Positions 34,801 to 46,121 of a stretch of DNA of 64,000 nucleotides are shown in pieces (the stretch's first letter is position 1; each line of letters begins with the position of its first letter). The position numbers and the translations under genes are program-made. This DNA is from Lewinellaceae bacterium (lineage in GTDB: Bacteria; Bacteroidota; Bacteroidia; Chitinophagales; Saprospiraceae): positions 248,001 through 312,000 of the forward strand of contig JACJYG010000005.1 of the NCBI GenBank assembly GCA_020636215.1. Direction: 5' to 3'. The notes beneath the pieces are model-generated. The model saw only the letters and a program-made list of their open reading frames with translations, made no database searches and was not told the DNA's origin.

Positions 34801-37800
34801 TGAAACCAAGGTTCTCCGGTTCCTTGCGTTTCTTCTCCGTTTCTTCCAGAACGACTTCCACGAAAAGTAGGATTGAAACCTCAAACTCCACAAGAGTATA
34901 GAGGAAGAGATCAAAACTTCCAGAACGACTTCCACGAAAAGTAGGATTGAAACCGCCGGAATTGGAGGAAATAGAAAGCTTTGGAGCGACTTCCAGAACG
35001 ACTTCCACGAAAAGTAGGATTGAAACACTACTTAGTCCAAAGCAGGATAACCAACTTTGCCAACTTCCAGAACGACTTCCACGAAAAGTAGGATTGAAAC
35101 AAAAATTGATTACCGGACAATGATTGAACTACCGGCTTCCAGAACGACTTCCACGAAAAGTAGGATTGAAACGCATCCTTTTATAGCGGTTCTGGTTTTC
35201 ACAGTCTGCTTCCAGAACGACTTCCACGAAAAGTAGGATTGAAACTTACTATCCCAGTATTGACGGCCACCCCATAAAAACTCTTCCAGAACGACTTCCA
35301 CGAAAAGTAGGATTGAAACACGCAAATAAACTATAACATGGCATTCTCTATAGCAAACTTCCAGAACGACTTCCACGAAAAGTAGGATTGAAACGTGCGC
35401 GTCTGCTTAGTAGCCCTGGCAAGTGCGCTACTTCCAGAACGACTTCCACGAAAAGTAGGATTGAAACCTATTGGGTAAACATGCCAAGCCAAGGGGTTAT
35501 CCTTCTTCCAGAACGACTTCCACGAAAAGTAGGATTGAAACTTCTCCCAACTTATATTACTATCCCAGTATTGACGGCTTCCAGAACGACTTCCACGAAA
35601 AGTAGGATTGAAACATAACCTGGGATATGAGGTAAAGGAGAAGAAATACCGTCTTCCAGAACGACTTCCACGAAAAGTAGGATTGAAACACTGGGGAAAA
35701 GTAATTTGCTCAGAAATTTCTTTTGTCTTCCAGAACGACTTCCACGAAAAGTAGGATTGAAACTAATTTGGCTTTTAACCAAGCTCATTTGGTAGAGTTC
35801 TTCCAGAACGACTTCCACGAAAAGTAGGATTGAAACTCCGCAACCCCTAAATTTCTGTTAAATTCAAATCTCATCTTCCAGAACGACTTCCACGAAAAGT
35901 AGGATTGAAACGCTTTTGTTATTTGTTTCCCTCTGATGGAAGAAATTCCTTCCAGAACGACTTCCACGAAAAGTAGGATTGAAACACACAAACAGCAGCA
36001 ATTTTCAAGGAATTCAAAACAGCTTCCAGAACGACTTCCACGAAAAGTAGGATTGAAACTAACCCAACTTTGTCTGTAAGGTACCACCACAGGCCACTTC
36101 CAGAACGACTTCCACGAAAAGTAGGATTGAAACTTAATTTTTTTGTATTCCTGAATTCATCAAGGAGCTTCTTCCAGAACGACTTCCACGAAAAGTAGGA
36201 TTGAAACAAGGAGCAAATGATTTCACTGCCAGCTGCTCCCCCAACCTTCCAGAACGACTTCCACGAAAAGTAGGATTGAAACAAATCAATGCGCTCCTGA
36301 TAAGCCTTGAAAGCATCACTTCCAGAACGACTTCCACGAAAAGTAGGATTGAAACAAAGTTCATCGTTAATTACTAAAAAAAAGAGATGCAAACTTCCAG
36401 AACGACTTCCACGAAAAGTAGGATTGAAACTGAAATAAAAGATTGTCAATTCATCAGTTTATCAATACTTCCAGAACGACTTCCACGAAAAGTAGGATTG
36501 AAACATACTGTCCTCTTACAAGAAGAGGGGATGCAAATTGCTTCCAGAACGACTTCCACGAAAAGTAGGATTGAAACCCTGCTTGCATGCCATCCGCGAG
36601 AAATCGCCCAAAGCCTTCCAGAACGACTTCCACGAAAAGTAGGATTGAAACCAATCCTGCGCACTTTTGCTTCGATTGTTTCGCCTTCTTCCAGAACGAC
36701 TTCCACGAAAAGTAGGATTGAAACGTACTCCCAGCTTTCGATCGTGTCGGCGCCGAATAGCGCTTCCAGAACGACTTCCACGAAAAGTAGGATTGAAACG
36801 AAAAAAGCGCGAAAAAATGCCAGTATTAGAAAGTATCTTCCAGAACGACTTCCACGAAAAGTAGGATTGAAACATACCACTTGAGTGTTTTTTCGTATTC
36901 TTCATCATTCTTCCAGAACGACTTCCACGAAAAGTAGGATTGAAACGTGTACGCTGCTCCTATGCCTGGTGATGTCAGTATCTTCCAGAACGACTTCCAC
37001 GAAAAGTAGGATTGAAACATAGCTTGCCTCGTCCTGCCAGTGTACCTAGTGGCTCTTCCAGAACGACTTCCACGAAAAGTAGGATTGAAACATTTTCAAA
37101 TAGTTAAAGCACTATTACCCTATTTTGCTTCCAGAACGACTTCCACGAAAAGTAGGATTGAAACATATTTTTCATAATATTTGCTGGTTATTCGTGGCTA
37201 TCTTCCAGAACGACTTCCACGAAAAGTAGGATTGAAACTGATGTCATAGCTACCGCCGTCACGCTGTATGATGCCTTCCAGAACGACTTCCACGAAAAGT
37301 AGGATTGAAACTTGAAACCCTTATGAATAAAGGCTTACAGCTGTCCCACTTCCAGAACGACTTCCACGAAAAGTAGGATTGAAACGAAATAGGCACATGG
37401 TCTTATAATTAAGCCGGCGAGTCTTCCAGAACGACTTCCACGAAAAGTAGGATTGAAACCTCGCGATTGCGAAGTTTCCGTATGTCCTGTTCACTCTTCC
37501 AGAACGACTTCCACGAAAAGTAGGATTGAAACAATTTAGTTAATTGTGTTTCGATTTTTGCCAGCCAGTCTTCCAGAACGACTTCCACGAAAAGTAGGAT
37601 TGAAACTAAAAAAAATGGATAAAGTATTAGGTAGGCTAAGGGCTTCCAGAACGACTTCCACGAAAAGTAGGATTGAAACTTCATTGCTTACCCCACGGCC
37701 TATTTTTTCGTTCAGCCTTCCAGAACGACTTCCACGAAAAGTAGGATTGAAACGCCGGCATTACGGGTATGAAGACGGGAAAGGAAGCCCCTTCCAGAAC

Positions 37801-40800
37801 GACTTCCACGAAAAGTAGGATTGAAACCAATTGGTTGGGCAGTAACCCGGAGGGGCAATTCATCTTCCAGAACGACTTCCACGAAAAGTAGGATTGAAAC
37901 CGAAACTTGTTAACTGAATCGACACCGACAATAGCTCTTCCAGAACGACTTCCACGAAAAGTAGGATTGAAACAATGATTTTACAACGAATCTCGCCTCG
38001 CTTGTTGTCTTCCAGAACGACTTCCACGAAAAGTAGGATTGAAACGACAATTCCCTATTTAACCCCTTGTATTGTTTTTGGCTTCCAGAACGACTTCCAC
38101 GAAAAGTAGGATTGAAACAACTGCTCAATTTCTTTTGAAACGTAGTCCGGCCCGTCTTCCAGAACGACTTCCACGAAAAGTAGGATTGAAACTGCCGATG
38201 ATCGTTAAATTCAGGCTGGGTAATGAAGCCTTCCAGAACGACTTCCACGAAAAGTAGGATTGAAACTGGTTCTTCAATTTCCATCGGCGCCATGCCGCCT
38301 TCTCTTCCAGAACGACTTCCACGAAAAGTAGGATTGAAACTCAAGACGATATAATTACTAACTAAAAACCACAACACCTTCCAGAACGACTTCCACGAAA
38401 AGTAGGATTGAAACAGAATCCTTCTATATTCTCCCACTTCCCATGCTCGGCTTCCAGAACGACTTCCACGAAAAGTAGGATTGAAACGTGATATCGGTTA
38501 TTCCTTTTTCGCATGGCCCGCATTCTTCCAGAACGACTTCCACGAAAAGTAGGATTGAAACCCCGTCTGGTTTTCCCGGCTAAACAGCACCAGGATCCTT
38601 CCAGAACGACTTCCACGAAAAGTAGGATTGAAACTTTTTCTAATAAGTTTCAGGGCGGCGATCAGCTCGTCTTCCAGAACGACTTCCACGAAAAGTAGGA
38701 TTGAAACTGAATCCTCATTTCGACCTTATTAGGCTCTGGCTTCCTTCCAGAACGACTTCCACGAAAAGTAGGATTGAAACTCCAGGAAGCCGAAAAGGTG
38801 GTATCCATCGTGCCGTCTTCCAGAACGACTTCCACGAAAAGTAGGATTGAAACACAACCAAAAAAAACTAACTCAAAATGGCTGCATCCTTCCAGAACGA
38901 CTTCCACGAAAAGTAGGATTGAAACCGGGAAACTGCTAACCGGCTGGAAAGCCGTGAGGATCTTCCAGAACGACTTCCACGAAAAGTAGGATTGAAACGC
39001 AGGAATACCCGCATCGTTCTGCGCCTCTATGAAGGCTTCCAGAACGACTTCCACGAAAAGTAGGATTGAAACTTAGTCGATTCAAGTTGGAACCTATGTA
39101 CTTGCCCGCTTCCAGAACGACTTCCACGAAAAGTAGGATTGAAACAACACCTCCGGCGAACAGAGGATGTTCATTTCGGCCGTCTTCCAGAACGACTTCC
39201 ACGAAAAGTAGGATTGAAACGGCGTTGTTCCAAATGGATTTCATGCGGGCAAGTACGGCTTCCAGAACGACTTCCACGAAAAGTAGGATTGAAACTGTAA
39301 ATAAGGTGTTCCAGTAGGTTCATGGCTTAATCTTCCAGAACGACTTCCACGAAAAGTAGGATTGAAACACGCCGATGAACTGGTAGGCGCCAATGCCTGT
39401 AATGGCTTCCAGAACGACTTCCACGAAAAGTAGGATTGAAACATCCTATTCACTAGGGTGGATCATGGCAATTTGATTCTTCCAGAACGACTTCCACGAA
39501 AAGTAGGATTGAAACACACATAGTGCAAGTGGGCTAAATCAAAAATATGAAGCTTCCAGAACGACTTCCACGAAAAGTAGGATTGAAACCCAGCTAGGAT
39601 TTAATATTGTAGACACCGCCGGAGCTTCCAGAACGACTTCCACGAAAAGTAGGATTGAAACCGAGGTAGAAAATGCTGGCCGGCCTTTGGAGCTTCGCTT
39701 CCAGAACGACTTCCACGAAAAGTAGGATTGAAACCACACTACAAAAAAAAGAAACGATGAAACAGAATTTCTTCCAGAACGACTTCCACGAAAAGTAGGA
39801 TTGAAACAAACGTAGTCTGGGCCGTAGACACCAGCCATTCCGGCTTCCAGAACGACTTCCACGAAAAGTAGGATTGAAACTTTAGTTGCAAAATAAATGC
39901 CGGCCGCAATCAGCCCCTTCCAGAACGACTTCCACGAAAAGTAGGATTGAAACAGGCAGATAGATAAAGGTGATTTCGTAGGCCGTTCCCTTCCAGAACG
40001 ACTTCCACGAAAAGTAGGATTGAAACAGGTTGGCTTTGATCCAGGCTTCATGGGCTGCCACATCTTCCAGAACGACTTCCACGAAAAGTAGGATTGAAAC
40101 TCGTGGCAACTGACCGTTTTATAAGTCCGCTTTCTTCTTCCAGAACGACTTCCACGAAAAGTAGGATTGAAACACACTTTTCCTAAGCCTAAGCTTGATT
40201 GCTGGTACGCCTTCCAGAACGACTTCCACGAAAAGTAGGATTGAAACTTTTTTCCGTTTGTGCTTCGATCAGTCCCCGTTGAGCTTCCAGAACGACTTCC
40301 ACGAAAAGTAGGATTGAAACCAGATATTCTCTCACGTTTGTGTTTGCGTTGCGGCTTCTTCCAGAACGACTTCCACGAAAAGTAGGATTGAAACGTAATT
40401 CGGGCTGACCTTCTGCATCGCATAGGCGCCTTCCAGAACGACTTCCACGAAAAGTAGGATTGAAACTAAGCCCGCTTCTGGAAATTACCGTTTCGCGGCT
40501 TTCTTCCAGAACGACTTCCACGAAAAGTAGGATTGAAACGGCACTTATACTACTTCTTCCCCTTTCATTATGCTTCTTCCAGAACGACTTCCACGAAAAG
40601 TAGGATTGAAACTATCTGGGCAGTTGTTAAAAGATGGCCACTGGCGTCTTCCAGAACGACTTCCACGAAAAGTAGGATTGAAACACCTTCGACTACTTCA
40701 ATTATAGCACGAAGGCACAAACTTCCAGAACGACTTCCACGAAAAGTAGGATTGAAACATATTCGGTTAGATGACAGAGGTTTCAAGGTCGGCGCTTCCA

Positions 40801-42297
40801 GAACGACTTCCACGAAAAGTAGGATTGAAACTGTCTTGTTATGAAATTAATTTCAGTCGCGTCGTTACTTCCAGAACGACTTCCACGAAAAGTAGGATTG
40901 AAACCTCATTCGGCAGCGGGATAACCACGCCAAGAAACTCCTTCCAGAACGACTTCCACGAAAAGTAGGATTGAAACTTTTTTCCGTTTGTGCTTCGATT
41001 AGTCCCCGTTGAGCTTCCAGAACGACTTCCACGAAAAGTAGGATTGAAACGGCGATTGCCCTGCGGGCACCGGCGCTCTCCGCGATCTTCCAGAACGACT
41101 TCCACGAAAAGTAGGATTGAAACACAGCAGAATGAAAAATTATTCTGATAATGGGATGGTCTTCCAGAACGACTTCCACGAAAAGTAGGATTGAAACCCA
41201 GGCAGCTAGGGGCGTACCAATTCGGAGTTACCGGCTTCCAGAACGACTTCCACGAAAAGTAGGATTGAAACGTCGCCGGGCCGGGCCTGGGTGGAGGATT
41301 AAACAAACTTCCAGAACGACTTCCACGAAAAGTAGGATTGAAACGGATTCATCGGTGACTACCAAGCTTTCGGCGATGGTCTTCCAGAACGACTTCCACG
41401 AAAAGTAGGATTGAAACCGGCGGGTATTTGCTCAATAAAAAACAAAGCGACAATCTTCCAGAACGACTTCCACGAAAAGTAGGATTGAAACCATCGACAT
41501 CCAACTTCTTTGCGGACATTACCAGGGTCTTCCAGAACGACTTCCACGAAAAGTAGGATTGAAACTGCTGCTTCCAGTAGTCATAGTAAGCAGTCCGCGT
41601 CCTTCCAGAACGACTTCCACGAAAAGTAGGATTGAAACTACTCTGTTGATTCCAAATAATAAGGCAAAAAACAACTTCCAGAACGACTTCCACGAAAAGT
41701 AGGATTGAAACTTTCCGGGCGGCTTATGGCCGACGCTATTGTGGAAGACTTCCAGAACGACTTCCACGAAAAGTAGGATTGAAACTCCCCCGCTTCCTGA
41801 ACATTCGGCGGATGTTATTAACTTCCAGAACGACTTCCACGAAAAGTAGGATTGAAACAACAAAAGCTAATTGGCTTTTTCTGGGGTGTCATTTTCTTCC
41901 AGAGCGACTTCCACGAAAAGTAGGATTGAAACATAATTGCCTGGCCAAATCCGGTTGCGTTTCAACGCCTTCCAGAGCGACTTCCACGAAAAGTAGGATT
42001 GAAACGAGATTAACGATTACTTTCGGCGTGCTCAGATTGCAGCTTCCAGAGCGACTTCCACGAAAAGTAGGATTGAAACATAGGAATAGCTCAATTATAG
42101 AGGCTGAAAACATTCTTCCAGAGCGACTTCCACGAAAAGTAGGATTGAAACTACCGGGACGGATGTTGAAGCAGCGTTGCAGGAAGTCTTCCAGAGCGAC
42201 TTCCACGAAAAGTAGGATTGAAACGCTTTGTCATATTAAGACACTTTCAATTCGCTTGTACTTCCAGAGCGACTTCCACGAAAAGTAGGATTGAAAC
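31823..42297 (+). CRISPR. Type I-B CRISPR array, main block (143 repeats counted)
   Basis: A 37-bp repeat begins CTTCCAGAACGACTTCC and ends GTAGGATTGAAAC; I count 143 copies with 142 spacers, mostly 35-38 bp and one of 40 bp (spacing 72-77 bp). Repeats are almost invariant up to 41822. From 41896 on, the last six carry G at position 9 (CTTCCAGAG). The leader is at 31625-31822 next to cas4, so the newest spacers are at the left. The repeat has no stop codon in several frames, which produces long spurious frames on both strands. Confidence 0.98.
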
Positions 42298-42628
42298 CAA
42301 TAGATTGTTGTCATCAATAAAAGGAAAATAAAGACCCCTAAGCGGGTAATCTTTTCACCCGAATATTCTGGTAGAAACCGTAACCATTGCACCTGCGTTC
42401 AGGGCTTCCTCTAAATTTTCAAGATGTTGAGACATAACCTGACTGAATAGCATGGGCGTCATGATATCCGTTCGGAAGGTAATGACGGATGGCAGCTGGA
42501 GATGGTAAACAGCTACCAGGCGTGAAAAATCGAGGTCGAAAGTGACGATAATTTGTTGGTGCTGTTGCGCGTAGGATAGGATAAGCATCATTTCTAACCT
42601 ACGTCGAGGCTTATCATCGCCTGTTTAG
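42298..42628. repeat. Fossil array trailer between two repeat blocks
   Basis: The first about 75 bp (CAATAGATTGTTGTCATCAA onward, including the stretch TAAGCGGGTAATCTTTTCA) are nearly identical to the sequence after the final repeat at 43115. The rest is the C-terminal half of a DUF5615 gene on the minus strand. This is the old end of the array, copied or left inside when the array end was rearranged. Confidence 0.8.
42338..42627 (-). pseudogene. DUF5615 PIN-like toxin, C-terminal part
   Basis: The minus strand reads GDDKPRRRLEMMLILSYAQQ, then HQQIIVTFDLDFSRLVAVYH, LPSVITFRTDIMTPMLFSQV and EEALNAGAMVTVST, matching the middle and end of DUF5615 (the acidic VTFDLDF is the PIN-like active-site segment). 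The final residues need a frame change to reach NIRVKRLPA and the stop at 42338-42340. The N-terminal third is missing, replaced by a CRISPR repeat at 42629. Confidence 0.65.
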
Positions 42629-43114
42629 CTTCCAGAACGACTTCCACGAAAAGTAGGATTGAAACACTCGCCCCCTTTTCTTAATTGGTTCAACCATCAT
42701 TTCTTCCAGAACGACTTCCACGAAAAGTAGGATTGAAACTCTCAAAAGGTTTGGAGATATAATTGTAAAACATATCTTCCAGAGCGACTTCCACGAAAAG
42801 TAGGATTGAAACGAAAGGTCGGCGTGCTCCACAGTAACAACGTACTTTCTTCCAGAGCGACTTCCACGAAAAGTAGGATTGAAACAAGCGTGGGTAAGAG
42901 TTTCAACGGCTCAGGCTCGTGCTTCCAGAACGACATCCACGAAAAGTAGGATTGAAACCCATTATGTTTCCACCGTTCATTTTATGTCTTTTTACTTCCA
43001 GAGCGACAGTTTCAATTTCCACGAAAAGTAGGATTGAAACGGGCGATCCCCTGCGGGGCCGGGCTCTCCGCGATAAGCTTCCAGAGCGACTTCCACGAAA
43101 AGTAGGATTGAAAC
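42629..43114 (+). CRISPR. Distal CRISPR block (7 repeats)
   Basis: Repeats start at 42629, 42703, 42776, 42849, 42922, 42995 and 43078. The first two are of the main type (A at position 9), the next two of the G type, the fifth has an A for T at position 14, the sixth (42995-43040) is 46 bp with a 9-bp insertion, and the last is G type. This mix of intact and decayed copies marks the oldest end of the array. Confidence 0.93.
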
Positions 43115-43155
43115 CAATAGATTGTTGTCATCAATAAAAGGAAAATAAAGACCCC

Positions 43156-43239
43156 CTAAGCGGGTAATCTTTTCAACCGGATATTCTGGCCAGAAACCGC
43201 AAAGGACAGCGGCATATTTTCATCCATCAGAAATTTCAT
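43156..43239 (-). pseudogene. DUF5615 toxin with most of its middle deleted
   Basis: ATG at 43237-43239 gives MKFLMDENMPLSFAV, the conserved DUF5615 start (the D-E-N of the active site), which runs directly into SGQNIRLKRLPA and stop at 43156-43158, the usual end of the family. About 80 internal residues are missing. The missing middle and C-terminal sequence is present at 42338-42627, so the two pieces are parts of one rearranged gene. Confidence 0.7.
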
Positions 43240-43349
43240 CAGGCAGCTATATCAACGGGGAAATACTGATCCTGCAGTTGGTTGGAAGCGAAAGCCAGGG
43301 CCTGCAAAATGTCAGCTTGCTTCAGGCGTGGGAACTCCTTTAGCACCTC
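43239..43349 (-). pseudogene. DUF433 antitoxin, C-terminal remnant
   Basis: The minus strand reads EVLKEFPRLKQADILQALAF, then ASNQLQDQYFPVDIAA, ending in TGA at 43239-43241, which overlaps the toxin ATG (TGATG). The pattern of E-x-(I/L)-x-(E/D)-(Y/F)-P-x-L-x(3)-D-I is that of DUF433. Upstream the frame is closed, so the N-terminus is lost. Coupled DUF433-DUF5615 genes are a known antitoxin-toxin arrangement. Confidence 0.65.
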
Positions 43350-43497
43350 TCAGAGAAGAAATCTTGTGATAAGCCCTGCTAATTTTGTAAAACCGGGAGT
43401 ATCCCTTTAAATTGGGCGCCGCCTTTTACTGCCAAAAGTGGCGGTAGAATATCGATTAATTTCATCGGAAAAAGACATTGAATAAAGAGCGGTACCC

Positions 43498-45936
43498 ATG
43501 AAAAAGAGACATACGAAAGGCATTCTGTTTCAAATGCTATTGGTTGTTTTTTCCCAAGCGGGATTTGCCCAAACCAACTTCGGGGCCATCAAAGGGGCTG
43601 TGGTGGATCAAAACGGCTCGCCCGTTGAAAATGTCAACATACTGCTTTCCCCCTTAGGCCGGGGCACTGTGACGGATGAAGAAGGGCAGTTCGTACTTGG
43701 CCGAATCCCGGCAGGTGAGTATACCCTGATTATTTCGCACCTGGCGTATCGGGAATTGCGGGTGGGCCTAGCCCTCGACACGGGGGCAATTATTACCCGG
43801 CAATTCGTCCTGCGCCCTGCTTCCCAGAGGCTTCGTGATGTGGAAGTCATCGGCAATCGGGCGTTTCGGGCCTTTTCATTTCTGCCTGAAGTGGCGGGGG
43901 TGGATATTTTCGCCGGTAAAAAGAATGAAGTCATCAACCTGCAGAGCCTTGACGCCGACCTGGTAGAGAACTTGCCGCGGCAGGTTTTTTCCAAGGTGCC
44001 CGGCGTAATGGTTTGGGAAATGGACGGCACCGGCAATCAGGTTGGAGTGGCGACGCGCGGCCTGAACCCCCACCGGTCCTGGGAATGGCATGTACAACAG
44101 AACGGCAATACCACGAATTCCGACCTGTTCGGGTACCCGGAGAGCCATTACAACCCGCCAATGGAAGCGGTTGGTTCGATAAAGATCATTCGCGGCTCGG
44201 GGGCGCTGCAATACGGCCCGCAGTTCGGCGGTTTGCTCGATTACGAGATCAAACAACCCGATACTACAAGGCAGATCTCTCTGGAAACCCAGCAGAGTGC
44301 GGGTTCCTTCGGCCTATTCAGTTCCTTTAACGCCCTGGGAGGGAAAGTTGGGAAATTGACCTACTACGCCTACTATGATTTTCGACGTTCGGAGGGGTGG
44401 CGACAAAACAGCGATTATCATTTCAATGCCTGGCATGCTTCGCTGAAATATGACATCAATCCCAAAATGAACCTGATTGCGGAGCTTTCCCACATGGAGT
44501 ATGTGAATCATTTTGCAGCGGGCCTGACCGATTCCCTATTCGAAGTGGCCCCCCGTTATTCCAATCGGCCCAGGAATTATTTCAATCCGACGATCTATGT
44601 CCCCGCCCTGCATTTTTCCTGGCAGCTCAGTAAGAACACCCTGTTCAGGGTTAAAACCTCCGCCATCCTCGGCGAGCGCAACAGCGTACAGTTCATTACG
44701 CTGCCAACCATCAATGACACGATAAACCCGGCTTTAAACAGTTACAATCCGCGGCAGGTAGACCGCGATTATTACCACAGCTACGCTGCCGAAGCAAAGC
44801 TGTTGCAGCATTATCGTTTTTTGAATAATGAAAGCCACTTTTCCGTTGGCATAAAATACAGCAACAGCAGGACCTTACGCAAACAAAAAGGCAAAGGTTC
44901 CGTCGGCTCTGATTTTGACCTTTCACTGATCGAGCCGTACCGGATTGACCTGGTTTTCAGAACCTATAACTACGCCTTGTTCGCCGAAAATGTGTTTAAG
45001 CTGTCCAGGAATTTCTCAGTCACGCCGGGTTTTCGGTATGAAATGATCCATACTGATAGGAGTGGAAATATCCTGGATATTCCGGATTTGAGCCTGCCGT
45101 TTAAATTGAAAAGGAATTTCCCGCTTTTTGGCGTCGGGCTCGAATACAAGATCACCCCCGCTTTGAATGCTTATGCCAATTTTACACAAAACTTCCGGCC
45201 TGTATTGCATTCCGATATTATCCCGCCTACCGGCCTGGACCGAATCGATCCGGATTTGAAAGATGCCAAAGGCAATAATTCCGAGATCGGCCTACGGGGT
45301 ACATGGAGAGACGTAATACAATTTGATATCAATTATTTTCGATTACAATACGACAACCGCATCGGTACGCTGGTATTGAATGACAATTCCGGGCCGTATT
45401 TTTATCGCACCAACATCGGCAACATGCTCAACCAGGGCGGTGAGTTTTACGTAGAATTTCACCCTTTCAACTTGATGGGATCGCCGTCCAAATTTCTGAA
45501 TTTTGCATTATTCAGCTCAACTGCCTACAATTCGGCTCAGTACACCAAAGGCGCCGTTTCAGTTGCTACCGGCGAAAATGTAGACATCAAAGGCAATGCC
45601 GTGGAAAACGTGCCACATTGGATCAGCCGCAACGGTATTACCTACCGCCTCCAAAGGCTGTCGGCGACGCTGCAATTCAGCTATGTCGGTGAAAATTTCT
45701 CGGATGCTTTGAACACGATCTCTACGCCTTCGGGAGTAAATGGCATCGTGCCATCCTATTTACTGACCGACCTCAATTTTACCTATCATTTCCTGGGCAG
45801 GTATAATGTGAGATGTTCCGTCAACAACATTACCGACGAACGTTACTTTACGCGGCGCGCCACCGGTTACCCGGGGCCGGGCATTTTGCCGTCAGATGGC
45901 CGGAGTATCGTAGTATCATTCGGCGCTAAATATTAG
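43498..45936 (+). CDS. TonB-dependent receptor, FecA-like
   Basis: 812 residues, outer membrane. Signal peptide (MKKRHTKGILFQMLLVVFSQ AGFAQ), then a CarboxypepD_reg-like domain (GAIKGAVVDQNGSPVENVNI, about 29-110), plug (about 140-240) with VFSKVPGVMVWEMDGTGNQV and RGLNPHRSWEWHVQQNGNTT, and a beta-barrel ending in the usual aromatic terminus (VVSFGAKY). The plug sequence GYPESHYNPPMEAVGSIKII and LQYGPQFGGLLDYEIK is very close to FecA, the ferric citrate receptor. Import of a ferric chelate is likely, but the ligand is inferred. It is followed by a bidirectional terminator. Confidence 0.88.
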   Translation: MKKRHTKGILFQMLLVVFSQAGFAQTNFGAIKGAVVDQNGSPVENVNILLSPLGRGTVTDEEGQFVLGRIPAGEYTLIISHLAYRELRVGLALDTGAIITRQFVLRPASQRLRDVEVIGNRAFRAFSFLPEVAGVDIFAGKKNEVINLQSLDADLVENLPRQVFSKVPGVMVWEMDGTGNQVGVATRGLNPHRSWEWHVQQNGNTTNSDLFGYPESHYNPPMEAVGSIKIIRGSGALQYGPQFGGLLDYEIKQPDTTRQISLETQQSAGSFGLFSSFNALGGKVGKLTYYAYYDFRRSEGWRQNSDYHFNAWHASLKYDINPKMNLIAELSHMEYVNHFAAGLTDSLFEVAPRYSNRPRNYFNPTIYVPALHFSWQLSKNTLFRVKTSAILGERNSVQFITLPTINDTINPALNSYNPRQVDRDYYHSYAAEAKLLQHYRFLNNESHFSVGIKYSNSRTLRKQKGKGSVGSDFDLSLIEPYRIDLVFRTYNYALFAENVFKLSRNFSVTPGFRYEMIHTDRSGNILDIPDLSLPFKLKRNFPLFGVGLEYKITPALNAYANFTQNFRPVLHSDIIPPTGLDRIDPDLKDAKGNNSEIGLRGTWRDVIQFDINYFRLQYDNRIGTLVLNDNSGPYFYRTNIGNMLNQGGEFYVEFHPFNLMGSPSKFLNFALFSSTAYNSAQYTKGAVSVATGENVDIKGNAVENVPHWISRNGITYRLQRLSATLQFSYVGENFSDALNTISTPSGVNGIVPSYLLTDLNFTYHFLGRYNVRCSVNNITDERYFTRRATGYPGPGILPSDGRSIVVSFGAKY

Positions 45937-46000
45937 CCTTTGCCGGTTAAGAGCAAGCAATGTAGGATGCTCTAAGGGATTCTTTACAGGATAAGGCCAT

Positions 46001-46051
46001 CCAATCAAAAAGAGCTTCCCTCCAAACGGAGAGAAGCCCTTTTTGATTTGG
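46001..46051. terminator. Bidirectional terminator
   Basis: A long hairpin pairs CCAATCAAAAAG and GCTTC with GAAGC and CTTTTTGATTTGG around an AAAC loop. It has A- and T-tracts on both sides, so it can end the TonB receptor gene from the left and the YceI gene (ending at 46122) from the right. Confidence 0.8.
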
Positions 46052-46121
46052 AAACCTTATTCCCCAGCTTCGACAGGCCAAGGCTGACCTACTGGAAACG
46101 GCCAACTGTTGTACTGAAAAC

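Larger units (their letters stand above)
43115..43497. other. Array trailer and remnants of an antitoxin-toxin pair
   Basis: This stretch holds the second copy of the trailer (43115-43196) and two minus-strand coding remnants. One is a DUF5615 start fused to the last residues of the same protein; the other is the end of a DUF433 antitoxin. The rest (43350-43497) has no recognisable gene and contains the upstream region of the TonB receptor gene. Confidence 0.7.

Noticed and set aside
31876..43137. Dozens of open frames on both strands with repeated peptide text such as FQSYFSWKSFWK, VSILLFVEVVLE and SRTTSTKSRIET
   Set aside because: They are translations of the 37-bp CRISPR repeat, which has no stop in several frames. 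The alternating text between them is the spacers. No gene is present.
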